Positions 8,370 to 15,918 of a DNA stretch of 33,161 nt are shown here, piece after piece. Position numbers and translations under genes: made by a program. The stretch comes from Oligoflexia bacterium (GTDB taxonomy: Bacteria; Bdellovibrionota; UBA1018). How positions within the stretch are numbered: the first letter of the stretch is position 1; every line of letters begins with the position of its first letter. Below the pieces are notes generated by a model. The model was not told the origin of the DNA. It saw only the letters and a list, made by a program, of their open reading frames with translations, and searched no databases. Where the stretch lies: contig CAIZRG010000047.1 of the NCBI GenBank assembly GCA_903935335.1, positions 1 to 33,161 on the forward strand, read 5' to 3'.

Positions 8370-8451
8370 AGTTCATTACAAAAAATAAAACCTATTTTTT
8401 GGGAATTCAATTTTTTTAGAATTACTATAAGATGCAATAAGTTCGAAACGC

Positions 8452-8480
8452 AATTTATATTTAAACTCGAGTAAAGTCAA
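8452..8480 (-). promoter_or_regulatory. Candidate sigma-70-type promoter of the rotor-like operon
   Basis: Read on the minus strand, TTGACT (8475-8480) is followed after 17 bases by TAAATT (8452-8457), five and four of six matches to the -35 and -10 consensus. The surrounding sequence is A/T-rich, as bacterial promoters often are. It would start an mRNA with a leader of about 75 bases before the ATG at 8369. It is the only good match I found in this intergenic stretch. Chance matches are common in A/T-rich DNA. Confidence 0.4.
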
Positions 8481-8513
8481 CTTATAAAATATAACTAATA
8501 GATTTATTTTTTA

Positions 8514-8585
8514 ACTCAACTTAATTAATGGATATTTGTTCATTGATTAAGTTGAGTAATGACTCTGAAAAGTCCATCTGGATAT
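8514..8585. other. Two adjacent inverted repeats between tatD and the rotor-like operon
   Basis: Stretch 8370-8584 has no gene. Apart from the promoter it holds two hairpin-forming repeats. CTCAACTTAAT (about 8514-8524) pairs with ATTAAGTTGAG (about 8545-8555), and ACTCTGA (8563-8569) pairs with TCAGAGT just at the tatD stop. Neither is followed by a clear U-run on the minus strand, so they are not textbook terminators, but their place right after tatD fits transcription end or mRNA 3' protection. Confidence 0.4.
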
Positions 8586-9358
8586 CAGAGTTGAAAGATT
8601 TTTTGAGTATTTTCTGTTGTAATTTCTGCAACTTGCTCGATAGATATTTCTTTAATTTCTGCAAGCTTCAGTGCTGTGTACACAATCATAGAGGGTTCAC
8701 ATTTTTTCCCACGAAAGGGAACAGGAGCCAGGTAAGGAGAGTCGGTCTCAATCAATAATCTTTCTAGAGGAAAGAATTTTGCAGCTTGGCGAATTTCATC
8801 TGCTTTTTTAAACGTTAGAATTCCAGAAAAAGACAGATAAAATCCAAGATCTAAGCATTTTTTCCCAAACTCCAGGGTTCCACTAAAGCAATGAATGACA
8901 CCAGGGATGCCAGATGCTTTTTGAGCATACTGGGTGAGGAATAAAAGAAGATCATTTTCAGCATCGCGACTATGAATGACTACCGGAAGCCGTGTTTTTA
9001 GAGCTACCTCAAGCTGTTGTTCCAAAAGATCACGCTGAATCTCTTGAGGAGAATGACTGTAATGATAATCGAGCCCAATTTCGCCAATAGCGCGGCACTT
9101 GGGATGAGTTGCTGCTCTCTCAAGTTCATCCAGCTCCTTTAAGTCGGTCTGAGCTGTATCATGAGGATGGACTCCCACAGTATGATAAACATTTTTATGA
9201 TTTTCAGAGATTTTTTGGACTGTCGGCAGAGACTTAAAATCCGTTCCAATGGTGATGAGGGTTTCAACTCCAGCTAACTGGGCTTCTTCTACAAGCTGAG
9301 TACAGGTTTTGGGTCCAAAATCAGAATTGAGGTGACAATGACTATCAATGAGTTTCAT
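8585..9358 (-). CDS. tatD: TatD family metal-dependent hydrolase / DNase
   Basis: A full-length TatD protein of 257 residues with all metal-site motifs: DSHCHL (5-10), GEIGLDYHY with Glu93, VIHSRD with His129, VIHCFSG with His156, and ETDSPYLAP with Asp206. Known for the family: a cytoplasmic TIM-barrel with two metal ions that acts as a 3'-5' exonuclease and in DNA repair or quality control. Its ATG overlaps the stop of the VKOR-DsbA gene by four bases, so it is the last gene of a three-gene unit. There is no functional reason to link it with disulfide formation. TatD paralogues (YcfH, YjjV) cannot be told apart by eye. Confidence 0.93.
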   Translation of the reverse strand: MKLIDSHCHLNSDFGPKTCTQLVEEAQLAGVETLITIGTDFKSLPTVQKISENHKNVYHTVGVHPHDTAQTDLKELDELERAATHPKCRAIGEIGLDYHYSHSPQEIQRDLLEQQLEVALKTRLPVVIHSRDAENDLLLFLTQYAQKASGIPGVIHCFSGTLEFGKKCLDLGFYLSFSGILTFKKADEIRQAAKFFPLERLLIETDSPYLAPVPFRGKKCEPSMIVYTALKLAEIKEISIEQVAEITTENTQKIFQL

Positions 9359-10530
9359 TGATTAAGTAAGCGATCCATAAGGATGGTCCACGCTGAAGTG
9401 GGATACGCTCCCTCCATTTTATGTCCATTAATAAAAAAGGTAGGAGTTGAGGTCACTCCCAGTCGTTTTGCTTCTTCAATATCTCGATCAATAGAAGCTT
9501 GAGTCAGCGAAGACTCCAAGCATTTGGGAGCAGCGTTCTCAGTGAGATGAGCGTCTTGAAGGATCTTAAAAAGTCCTCCTGTTGAAAAAAGGAGGGTCTG
9601 GTTTTCAAAAAGCTCTTGATATGCAAGATCAAATTTTCCTGCTTCATGAGCACAGAGAGCTGCTTTTGCAGCCTGACAGGCCTGGGGATGAACGGTTTGA
9701 GGAGAAAGAGAATTACAGGAATGGTCTAAAGGAAAATTTCTAAAAATGACCCGTATTTTGTTGGGATAGCGATTCATCGTAGAGTTCAAGGCCAATGCTC
9801 CAATTTTGCAATAAGGACATTGAAAATCACTAAACTCAACGACTGTGATGGGGGCTTCGTAAGGGCCAATGGAAGGAAGTCCTGCTTCACTCTGCATTGA
9901 AAGTGTAGGGGAATTTAAAACAGAATTTACGAGTTCGGTCAGGTCAGGAGCTTGTATACTCGCTCCTTTTAAGCTGGTAAGTCCTAAGACTGAAAGAAAA
10001 AGGGAACTCGCTAAAATTCCTCCCATGGTTTTCCATTGAGTGGGATTGAGTGGATGTTTCTTGATTCCTTCAGGTTTGAGTGCAAAAGCGACCATGCAAG
10101 AAGCTAAGGATAGAGCATCTAAGACCAGGCAGAGAAGACAGTAGGTCTGCAGTTGAAACTTCATGATTAAAAAGTAAGGGATGGAAATAAGAATTCCTAT
10201 TCCTGAGATCAGGAAGCAGGCTCGAACCGTCTCTCGTCGCCAGAAAGGGTTATAGGCAATTAGGCTTAAGATAAAAACCGTTAAAAACCAGCCTACAGCA
10301 AAACTTGAAATTGGAAACCCTCCGAAAACTTCAGCAAAAGGGCTTGCGGCAACTCGATCACAATTCATGGTTTGTGCTATATTACAAAAGGACTTAAATC
10401 CTGAGACCCCTTGTCTGACATCATAAAAATGCTGGGTTAATCCAATACCCACCCCAACTCCAGAAAATGAAAGAAGGTTTAAGAAGATGAGGCGAAGAGG
10501 GATAGTTCGAAAGGAAGGGGTGCTGTGCAT
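9355..10530 (-). CDS. VKOR-DsbA fusion, periplasmic disulfide-forming enzyme
   Basis: The 391-residue product joins two enzymes. Residues about 10-150 form a vitamin K epoxide reductase domain with several membrane helices, a loop cysteine pair (Cys49 and Cys57, CNIAQTMNC) and the quinone-site pair CLLC (Cys131, Cys134). After another helix (about 168-188), residues about 222-391 form a DsbA-like thioredoxin domain with active-site CPYC (Cys238-Cys241) and the cis-proline segment TSTPTFFING. Known: VKOR plays the role of DsbB and re-oxidises the fused or separate DsbA domain using quinone. An AGGAGG ribosome-binding sequence lies 11 bases before the ATG. The gene sits 4 bases after the CcdA/DsbD-like gene. 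The fusion is known in several bacterial groups. Confidence 0.92.
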   Translation of the reverse strand: MHSTPSFRTIPLRLIFLNLLSFSGVGVGIGLTQHFYDVRQGVSGFKSFCNIAQTMNCDRVAASPFAEVFGGFPISSFAVGWFLTVFILSLIAYNPFWRRETVRACFLISGIGILISIPYFLIMKFQLQTYCLLCLVLDALSLASCMVAFALKPEGIKKHPLNPTQWKTMGGILASSLFLSVLGLTSLKGASIQAPDLTELVNSVLNSPTLSMQSEAGLPSIGPYEAPITVVEFSDFQCPYCKIGALALNSTMNRYPNKIRVIFRNFPLDHSCNSLSPQTVHPQACQAAKAALCAHEAGKFDLAYQELFENQTLLFSTGGLFKILQDAHLTENAAPKCLESSLTQASIDRDIEEAKRLGVTSTPTFFINGHKMEGAYPTSAWTILMDRLLNQ

Positions 10531-10534
10531 AAAT

Positions 10535-11320
10535 TTATAAACCTCCTAAAATGCCTGAGCGATAAATAAGATACTCGGCAAACGCCAGGAGCATGAGACC
10601 ACTGATTGTCTTTAACGTTTTCATCCATGGCCCTGAGCGAGGCAAGGTCTGGATGGTTCCTGTAAATACTGCTAAGATCAGCAGTAGAGTGCCTAGGCCC
10701 AAAGAGAACGAGAGCATCAAAAAAAAACCAATTCCAACAGACTGTGTTTTTGCAATATAAGCTAGGATTGAAGTCAGAATAGGCGTTGTACAAGGGGCTG
10801 CGATTAGGCCAGATGAGGCTCCTAAGACAAAAGCTCCAAGCTTTGTCATTTCTTTTTTCAACTGAGCTGAGCCATGAGGGTGCGAAGATTGTTTTCCGTT
10901 TTTGAAGGCTCTCTTTGCTTTTTCCCAAAGAGTATTTGGATCAAAAGAAATCACCTCTAACATCATCAGCGAAGCTAAAGTGAGAGTAACCCCTAGGAAA
11001 AAGAATCCACCCGATGTATTTGTGAAGGAGCCAAAGACCTTGCCTGAGAGCCCTGCCAAGACGCCTAGAAAAGAATAAACAACAACCAGGCCTCCGATAT
11101 AGACAATGCCTCCTACGAGAGTTTCTTGCCATGATTTCTTGGCCGAACCGATTCCCCCAATAGCACTGAGAGTAATTGGAATCATAGGATAGACACAGGG
11201 GGTGAGACTTGATAAAATCCCTCCACAATAGGCAATAATCATGGCTAAAAGGGCTTGCCAAAGGGTTAAATTTTGATCGATCGAGAGAATTTGAGACAGG
11301 AAATCAGTGATTGCTTGCAT
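10535..11320 (-). CDS. CcdA/DsbD-type transmembrane thiol-electron transporter
   Basis: This 261-residue protein consists almost only of membrane helices, in the six-to-eight-helix CcdA/DsbD-beta arrangement. The two redox cysteines are in place: Cys42 in SLTPCVYPMIPIT and Cys177 in GLIAAPCTTPILTSIL. The PMIP motif is typical of DsbD rather than plain CcdA. The periplasmic domains of full DsbD are missing, so it is the membrane core only. Known: it carries electrons from cytoplasmic thioredoxin across the membrane to periplasmic reductants, for cytochrome c maturation or repair of wrong disulfides. It is the first gene of a unit with the VKOR-DsbA fusion, so one transcript encodes both a reducing and an oxidising route. 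Confidence 0.9.
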   Translation of the reverse strand: MQAITDFLSQILSIDQNLTLWQALLAMIIAYCGGILSSLTPCVYPMIPITLSAIGGIGSAKKSWQETLVGGIVYIGGLVVVYSFLGVLAGLSGKVFGSFTNTSGGFFFLGVTLTLASLMMLEVISFDPNTLWEKAKRAFKNGKQSSHPHGSAQLKKEMTKLGAFVLGASSGLIAAPCTTPILTSILAYIAKTQSVGIGFFLMLSFSLGLGTLLLILAVFTGTIQTLPRSGPWMKTLKTISGLMLLAFAEYLIYRSGILGGL

Positions 11321-11429
11321 AGTCTAAAAATTAGAGGTTCCTTTGAATTCAGGCAAAGTTCAAGCCTTTGAATAATCTAACATGTGATTCAAGTGTTTCG
11401 CTAAGAAATTCGAATTGAAAAGAGGAAAA

Positions 11430-12101
11430 ATGTCCGGAAAAATCTCAAATGTATTTACAAGCTCAGTGTTAGATGGGGTGCCTGGTTTGATTCATGGTTT
11501 TGGCACAAAAGAACAACCACAACCTATTTTTTTTTCCGAGAACGTGAACTTGCCCAAGTGGAAGCAGGTGCATGGGGTGAATTGTGTTGAAGTCTCTTTA
11601 GGTAAACAGCTTTGTGGAGAAGCCGATGCTTTATATTCTAAACTTGAAAAAATTCCAGTCGCTGTTATGACGGCAGATTGTGTTCCGATTTTGATTGCTC
11701 ATCGATCTGGAAAATGGATTGCTGCTGTTCACGCTGGTTGGCGAGGGACTCGAGCTCGTATTCTTCATTGCTTATGGAATCAACTCAAGGGGTTGGCACC
11801 TGATCCTCAAGAATGGGTAGCAGCCATTGGGCCCTCCATTGGGCCGTGTTGCTATCAGGTCAGTATTGATTTAGCCCAGGATTTTACAACTGAGTTTAAA
11901 GACTTAGGTTTACTGACGGCGGTGCCCAGAGACCGGTTTTTAGATCTTCCGGGGATTCAGGCTGCAGAATTAAAAAAAATAGGTTTTGATGAAGTAGATT
12001 TAATGCGATTTTGCACTTATTGTTCAGTCTGGCCTGCTTTTTATAGCTTTCGGCGAGATGGAACAAAGATGCGTCAATGGTCAGGCCTGATGAAGTTGTA
12101 G
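11430..12101 (+). CDS. pgeF: Purine nucleoside phosphorylase PgeF (YfiH, laccase-domain family)
   Basis: I chose the ATG at 11430 because AGAGGA lies five bases before it; an in-frame TTG at 11415 would add five residues. The product of 223 residues has the family metal triad: His48 (KQVHG), Cys84 (TADCVPI) and His101 (VHAGWRGT), plus the conserved IGPSIGPCCYQV near 134-145. Known: the zinc enzyme phosphorolyses adenosine and related nucleosides, and in E. coli the protein is also linked to correct peptidoglycan composition. The older 'polyphenol oxidase' label is misleading. The gene is divergent from the CcdA/DsbD gene, and its 3' end overlaps the convergent RluD-type gene by 21 bases. Confidence 0.92.
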   Translation: MSGKISNVFTSSVLDGVPGLIHGFGTKEQPQPIFFSENVNLPKWKQVHGVNCVEVSLGKQLCGEADALYSKLEKIPVAVMTADCVPILIAHRSGKWIAAVHAGWRGTRARILHCLWNQLKGLAPDPQEWVAAIGPSIGPCCYQVSIDLAQDFTTEFKDLGLLTAVPRDRFLDLPGIQAAELKKIGFDEVDLMRFCTYCSVWPAFYSFRRDGTKMRQWSGLMKL

Positions 12102-13121
12102 CTCCTGAAGGAGAGTTTGGAAAGCAGGTGGGGGCAAGGCCTCAAATTTCATTTGGATTCCAGTGATAGGATGGGTGAATCCGAGAGTTCGTGCATGCAG
12201 AGCTTGTCCAGGGAGAGCATGAACCAGTTTTTGGATGGACGTAGGCAAAGCAGTCCACTTAGCTTGAGTCCGAGTTGGGGTTCCATAAATAGGGTCTCCT
12301 AAAATCGAGCAGCCGAGATTCGTCAGATGGACTCGTACTTGGTGTGTTCTTCCTGTTTCTAAGGTGATTTCAAGCTTTGAAGCAAAAGGCTTTTTAGGGC
12401 GAATGCAGTATTGATCTAAAGTTTTGACATAGCTGATTGCTTTTTTCCCGTTTTTGACTTGAATGGACATTTTTTTTCTGTCATTTGGGTTTCGACCTAA
12501 TAAGCTTTCAATTTTGATGATCTTGTTTTCTGATGGGACGGGGGCACTATAGCAGAGGGCCCAGTAAGATCTTTGAATCGAATGTTTTGAAAAATCTGTA
12601 CTGAGCTGGATATGGGCTCTGTCTGTTTTTGTGATAACCAGAGTTCCACTTGTGTTCTTGTCAATTCTATGAACGATTCCAGGCCGCAAGACTCCTCCAA
12701 TTCCACTTAAGTTTTTGATGTGGTAAAGCAAGGAGTGAACCAAAGTTTCTTTCATTTGAGTTGAACAGGGATGAACGGTTAGCATAGGAGGTTTGTTGAT
12801 GATCAGGAGGTGTTCGTCTTCAAAGAGAATATCTAACGATCTGTTTTCAGGGTTTAATTCTAAGAGAACCGGAGTAGGAAATTGAATTTCAATGACAGAG
12901 TGAGGTGTTAGTTTGCTGCTGGGCTTGAGTACTGAATGATTTTGGGTGACTCGTTTTTCATCAAAAAGTTTTTTAAGTCGGGTTCGGCTGATGGGGTCAA
13001 TGGGTTGCTGACTGAAGCCTCTTTGGTTTGTAATGGCTTCGAGTAAGGCCGTGTCAGCTCGATCATGATGGGTTTCAACCTTCCAGGTCCAAATCGTGTA
13101 TTTTGCTTGGGGAGAATCCAT
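12081..13121 (-). CDS. RluA/RluD family 23S rRNA pseudouridine synthase
   Basis: The protein has 346 residues. An S4-like RNA-binding region lies at about 20-82 (SRTRLKKLFDEKRVT followed by a basic loop), and the catalytic domain covers about 95-340. Asp154 in HRIDKNTSGTLVITKT is the nucleophile of the RluA family, and ETGRTHQVRVHL is the second conserved motif. Known: RluC and RluD convert uridines of 23S rRNA to pseudouridine. The substrate site cannot be read from sequence. It follows the J/HTH gene by 10 bases and probably belongs to that unit. A second family member lies at 25798-26796. Confidence 0.92.
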   Translation of the reverse strand: MDSPQAKYTIWTWKVETHHDRADTALLEAITNQRGFSQQPIDPISRTRLKKLFDEKRVTQNHSVLKPSSKLTPHSVIEIQFPTPVLLELNPENRSLDILFEDEHLLIINKPPMLTVHPCSTQMKETLVHSLLYHIKNLSGIGGVLRPGIVHRIDKNTSGTLVITKTDRAHIQLSTDFSKHSIQRSYWALCYSAPVPSENKIIKIESLLGRNPNDRKKMSIQVKNGKKAISYVKTLDQYCIRPKKPFASKLEITLETGRTHQVRVHLTNLGCSILGDPIYGTPTRTQAKWTALPTSIQKLVHALPGQALHARTLGFTHPITGIQMKFEALPPPAFQTLLQELQLHQA

Positions 13122-13131
13122 GGGAGGATTT

Positions 13132-13872
13132 TTACTTAAATTGACGTTTTTGGCGATATCTTTCTAGATACGGGGCCGCTACTTTTTCAGAGGGAAGCTT
13201 CAAAGCTTTAGCGATTTGAGTGATGAAGCCACGGACATAGACAGGTGCAGGTAGTTTCTCAAAACTTTCGTTTTCAATAGCAGTAATATAGGTTTTTGAA
13301 ATTTTGGTGATACCCATCATTTCTTCTAAAGAAATTTTATAAGTTTCTCGAATCTTTTTAAGGAAGCTCCCTCTCCATTCAATCTCAGATTCAATAGCTT
13401 GAAAGAGTTGAGAGTGAGTTTTAGGCTTCATAGGGGTGTCAGGAGTCTGTGTGTGATGCATGGGTGGCTCTAAATCTGCATCTGAAGTGGGTCTAAAGTC
13501 GGTTGAGGGTGGGATCAAAGTTTCGTTTGGGTCTGAAAGATTTTCCATCGGAGGATAGCGGTCAATGGAGACTACGTTTTCTAACTCATTGGGTTCTTTT
13601 TGGCTAATAAACAAACTTTCTGTGTCAAGTAGGCTTCCCGTATGGTTGTCGTATTCTCGTTTTTTTTCTGGATTGGAAAGAATCTCGTAAGCGTCTTCAA
13701 TTCTTTGAATCATGGCTTCTCGCTCTTCGGGGCTTACTAATGTATAAAGAGCTGGGTTACTTCGGTTGTAAGCTGTTTTTGTTCGGAGGTATGCCTCACG
13801 AATATCTTGAGGGGATGCGGTCGAGCTAATTTCTAGAATTTCATATAAGGTGATGTCATCATTGAGTTCCAT
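13132..13872 (-). CDS. J-like domain fused to RodZ-type helix-turn-helix
   Basis: Residues 8-76 of 246 follow the J-domain pattern (LYEILEISSTASPQDIREAY ... AYEILSNPEKKREYDNH), but the invariant HPD tripeptide that activates DnaK is replaced by RSN near 37-39 (AYNRSNPALY). The middle (about 80-160) is acidic, Pro/Thr-rich and probably disordered. Residues about 168-240 form a RodZ/HTH_25-type helix-turn-helix (SLEEMMGITKISKTYITAIENESFEKLP, then VYVRGFITQIAKAL). There is no membrane helix after it, unlike RodZ. It lies 15 bases after the FlhG-like gene. It could be a DNA-binding or scaffold partner of the ATPase, but a chaperone-activating role is unlikely without HPD. Confidence 0.85.
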   Translation of the reverse strand: MELNDDITLYEILEISSTASPQDIREAYLRTKTAYNRSNPALYTLVSPEEREAMIQRIEDAYEILSNPEKKREYDNHTGSLLDTESLFISQKEPNELENVVSIDRYPPMENLSDPNETLIPPSTDFRPTSDADLEPPMHHTQTPDTPMKPKTHSQLFQAIESEIEWRGSFLKKIRETYKISLEEMMGITKISKTYITAIENESFEKLPAPVYVRGFITQIAKALKLPSEKVAAPYLERYRQKRQFK

Positions 13873-13887
13873 CTTTATTAACCTGAG

Positions 13888-14898
13888 TCAATCCAAAGCA
13901 TGGTTCAGGGTACTCTTCTGAAAGCTATGGTTTTTGATAATTTTTTCTGCAATCTGCATAATATTTGAAACAAGTTTAGAATTAGGAAACTCTAATAAAA
14001 GAGGTCTTTTTCTCCGAATCGCTTGCCAGACAGCACTGTCGTACTCTAAATGGCCCAGGTAGTTCATTTCAATTCCGAAATATTTTTTTGAAACCGTTTT
14101 AACAGAAGATCCAATGTCAATATCTGTTTGAGTTCGAGTTTGATTGACAATCAGCCCTGGGCTAAATTTTTCAATCTCCCTTTTAAGCAGGATACCAGCC
14201 TCTGGGCTTGCTTTATTGACCTCACGAAATAAATCAGCAGGGGATTTAATTCCAGCTGAGTTTTTTGAGTCCATTGCCATTTCTATGAGAGGACGAACTT
14301 CTTTTAAGTCTTTCGATAGCCAGAGGTAACGATAATAGGCGCTTTTAATGAAGCGGTAACTATTTTCAATGGAGGTAGGTTCTGGTAGGAGTGTGATCAG
14401 GCCCACATCAGCAGAAATAAAAAAATCGAGCGTGTTGAAGCTCGTTCCTGCTCCTAGATCAAAAATTAAGTAATCTGCGTTTAAGTTTCGGACTGAATGT
14501 AAGAAATCGATTTTCTGAGGTTCCAAAATATTAGTGATTCCTGTTGAGTCCTGTGCACCACTAATGACTCCAAGGTGTGGCATTCCGCTTGAGATCACGC
14601 ATTCATCAATTGAGTGTACACGTCGGCTAAAGTAGTCATTCAGGGTTTGTTTTGGAGGGTCCATTCCAAGAGCAGTGTGCAGATTTGCTCCCCCCAGATC
14701 AAGATCAACAGCAATCACATTTTTTCCTAGTCGAGAAAGAGCAATGGCAAGGCTTGAAGAAATAAGACTTTTGCCGACCCCACCTTTTCCGCCTCCAACA
14801 GCCCAGATTTGTTTCACAGTTTTACGAATAGATTCTGGGCTGGCTCGTGAAAGAGAGTCAGTGATTAAATTTGAAGAAGATTTGACGGTTCCTTCCAT
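13888..14898 (-). CDS. FlhG/MinD-like ParA-family ATPase
   Basis: A 336-residue P-loop ATPase with the deviant Walker A GGGKGGVGKS (35-44), switch I region VDLDLGGAN (Asp65, Asp67) and Walker B LIFDLGAGTS (Asp147). Known: this subgroup includes FlhG (YlxH), which limits and places flagella, and MinD. The missing clear amphipathic C-terminal helix and the partner gene favour an FlhG-like or other positioning role over cell-division MinD. It is the first gene of a unit with the J/HTH protein and RluD-type enzyme. Upstream, a perfect palindrome ATTGAGCTCAAT (14946-14957) lies next to a TATAAA box. Whether it places the Mot-like machine of the left region is only a thought. Confidence 0.88.
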   Translation of the reverse strand: MEGTVKSSSNLITDSLSRASPESIRKTVKQIWAVGGGKGGVGKSLISSSLAIALSRLGKNVIAVDLDLGGANLHTALGMDPPKQTLNDYFSRRVHSIDECVISSGMPHLGVISGAQDSTGITNILEPQKIDFLHSVRNLNADYLIFDLGAGTSFNTLDFFISADVGLITLLPEPTSIENSYRFIKSAYYRYLWLSKDLKEVRPLIEMAMDSKNSAGIKSPADLFREVNKASPEAGILLKREIEKFSPGLIVNQTRTQTDIDIGSSVKTVSKKYFGIEMNYLGHLEYDSAVWQAIRRKRPLLLEFPNSKLVSNIMQIAEKIIKNHSFQKSTLNHALD

Positions 14899-15231
14899 GG
14901 ATCGTCCTTTTTTGAGTGTGTCACAATACGCTTACTCTTTATAGGATTGAGCTCAATGCCTTTTGTGTCAAGAGAAAAAATACAGAGTCATTTTTAATGA
15001 GTTTAAAAAGAGTAGAAAGCTACGCACTTGACCTCCTCGCTGCGTAAAGCATTTCTCATGGAGTGAGCTGTATTCATCCGAATGACTTTTTTTTGTTTGG
15101 AAATCTGAGAATTTGAATTCAACTATTTGATATTATTTATAAAAAAAATAAATCCAAATCAGTCCAAATCAGCGAAGAACAGCTTTTTTTGGCATTGAGA
15201 TTGCTACTGTAACATTTAAGTCAGGAAACTT
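14899..15231. other. Divergent intergenic region with regulatory-looking repeats
   Basis: This 333-base gap separates the FlhG-like gene (minus) from the lipid-kinase-like gene (plus). It contains the 12-base palindrome ATTGAGCTCAAT (14946-14957), a TATAAA box on the minus strand (14938-14943) with TTGACA 22 bases further up (too far for an ideal promoter), an inverted repeat TACGCA/TGCGTA (15021-15026, 15041-15046), and a short tandem repeat CCAAATCAGT just before 15180. No open frame or RNA gene was recognised. Confidence 0.4.
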
Positions 15232-15918
15232 ATGAAAAGAACAACTGCTGAATTAAAGCTCAATCATTTCTTAGGGGATTTCACCATGAGGTTTCCAATT
15301 AGAAATGATCTTCATCTTGCTCGAAAGATGTGGCATTTTATTATGGGGCTTTTGATTGTTTCAATTTATAGTTTAGGTGTTTCTCGTAGTCTGGGTGTCA
15401 TCATTTTAGGTTCTGTTTTGGGTTTTGACCTCATTTTAGAAGGCATAAGACTAAAAAATCCAATTTGGAATGATAAGTTTTTGCGATTTTGGGGTCCTTT
15501 CATGAGGGCTCATGAAGTCAGGGAGTTTAGTACAGTCCCTCACTATGTATCAGCTGCAATGATTGCTGTAGGTGTTTTTCCGAAGCCAGTTGCTATTCTG
15601 AGTATTCTTTATTTAGCCTGTGGTGATCCGTTTGCCTCGTTGATGGGAATTCTTTTTGGGCACAAAGGTCCTACTTTGGGTCGAGGAAAGACTTGGGTGG
15701 GTACAAGTGCTGGAGTATTGATTTGTACTCTGGTGACGTTTTTTTATTTAAAAACAACAATGACTCTTTCTGGGGCAAGTTTGTGGGTGCTTTCGTGGTT
15801 AGGTGGTTTTGTAGGTGGGACTGTAGAGCTTTTGCCTTTGGAGATTGATGATAATTTCACTATTCCTGTAGTATCAGGTTTTGTTCTTTGGCTTATCTTT
15901 ATGGTTTTGGGGGTTTAA
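15232..15918 (+). CDS. CTP-dependent lipid kinase-like membrane protein (dolichol kinase/DGK1 family)
   Basis: This protein of 228 residues has six or seven membrane helices. It begins with the family's RKMWHFIMG motif and contains GDPFASLMG, GRGKTWVGTSAG and DDNFTIPVVSG, the conserved polar motifs of the SEC59/DGK1/CdsA-like superfamily. Known members phosphorylate isoprenoid alcohols or diacylglycerol with CTP, or make CDP-diacylglycerol; the bacterial ones are often not characterised. Two starts are possible: ATG 15232 (AGGAAA before it) and ATG 15286 (AGGGGA before it); the second begins closer to the conserved part. It overlaps the convergent mutS2 by 20 bases. Substrate unknown. Confidence 0.83.
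   Translation: MKRTTAELKLNHFLGDFTMRFPIRNDLHLARKMWHFIMGLLIVSIYSLGVSRSLGVIILGSVLGFDLILEGIRLKNPIWNDKFLRFWGPFMRAHEVREFSTVPHYVSAAMIAVGVFPKPVAILSILYLACGDPFASLMGILFGHKGPTLGRGKTWVGTSAGVLICTLVTFFYLKTTMTLSGASLWVLSWLGGFVGGTVELLPLEIDDNFTIPVVSGFVLWLIFMVLGV

Noticed and set aside
10479..11261. Long alternative frames on the minus strand inside the CcdA/DsbD-like gene
   Set aside because: They overlap a well-supported membrane protein in another frame and show no recognisable domain.
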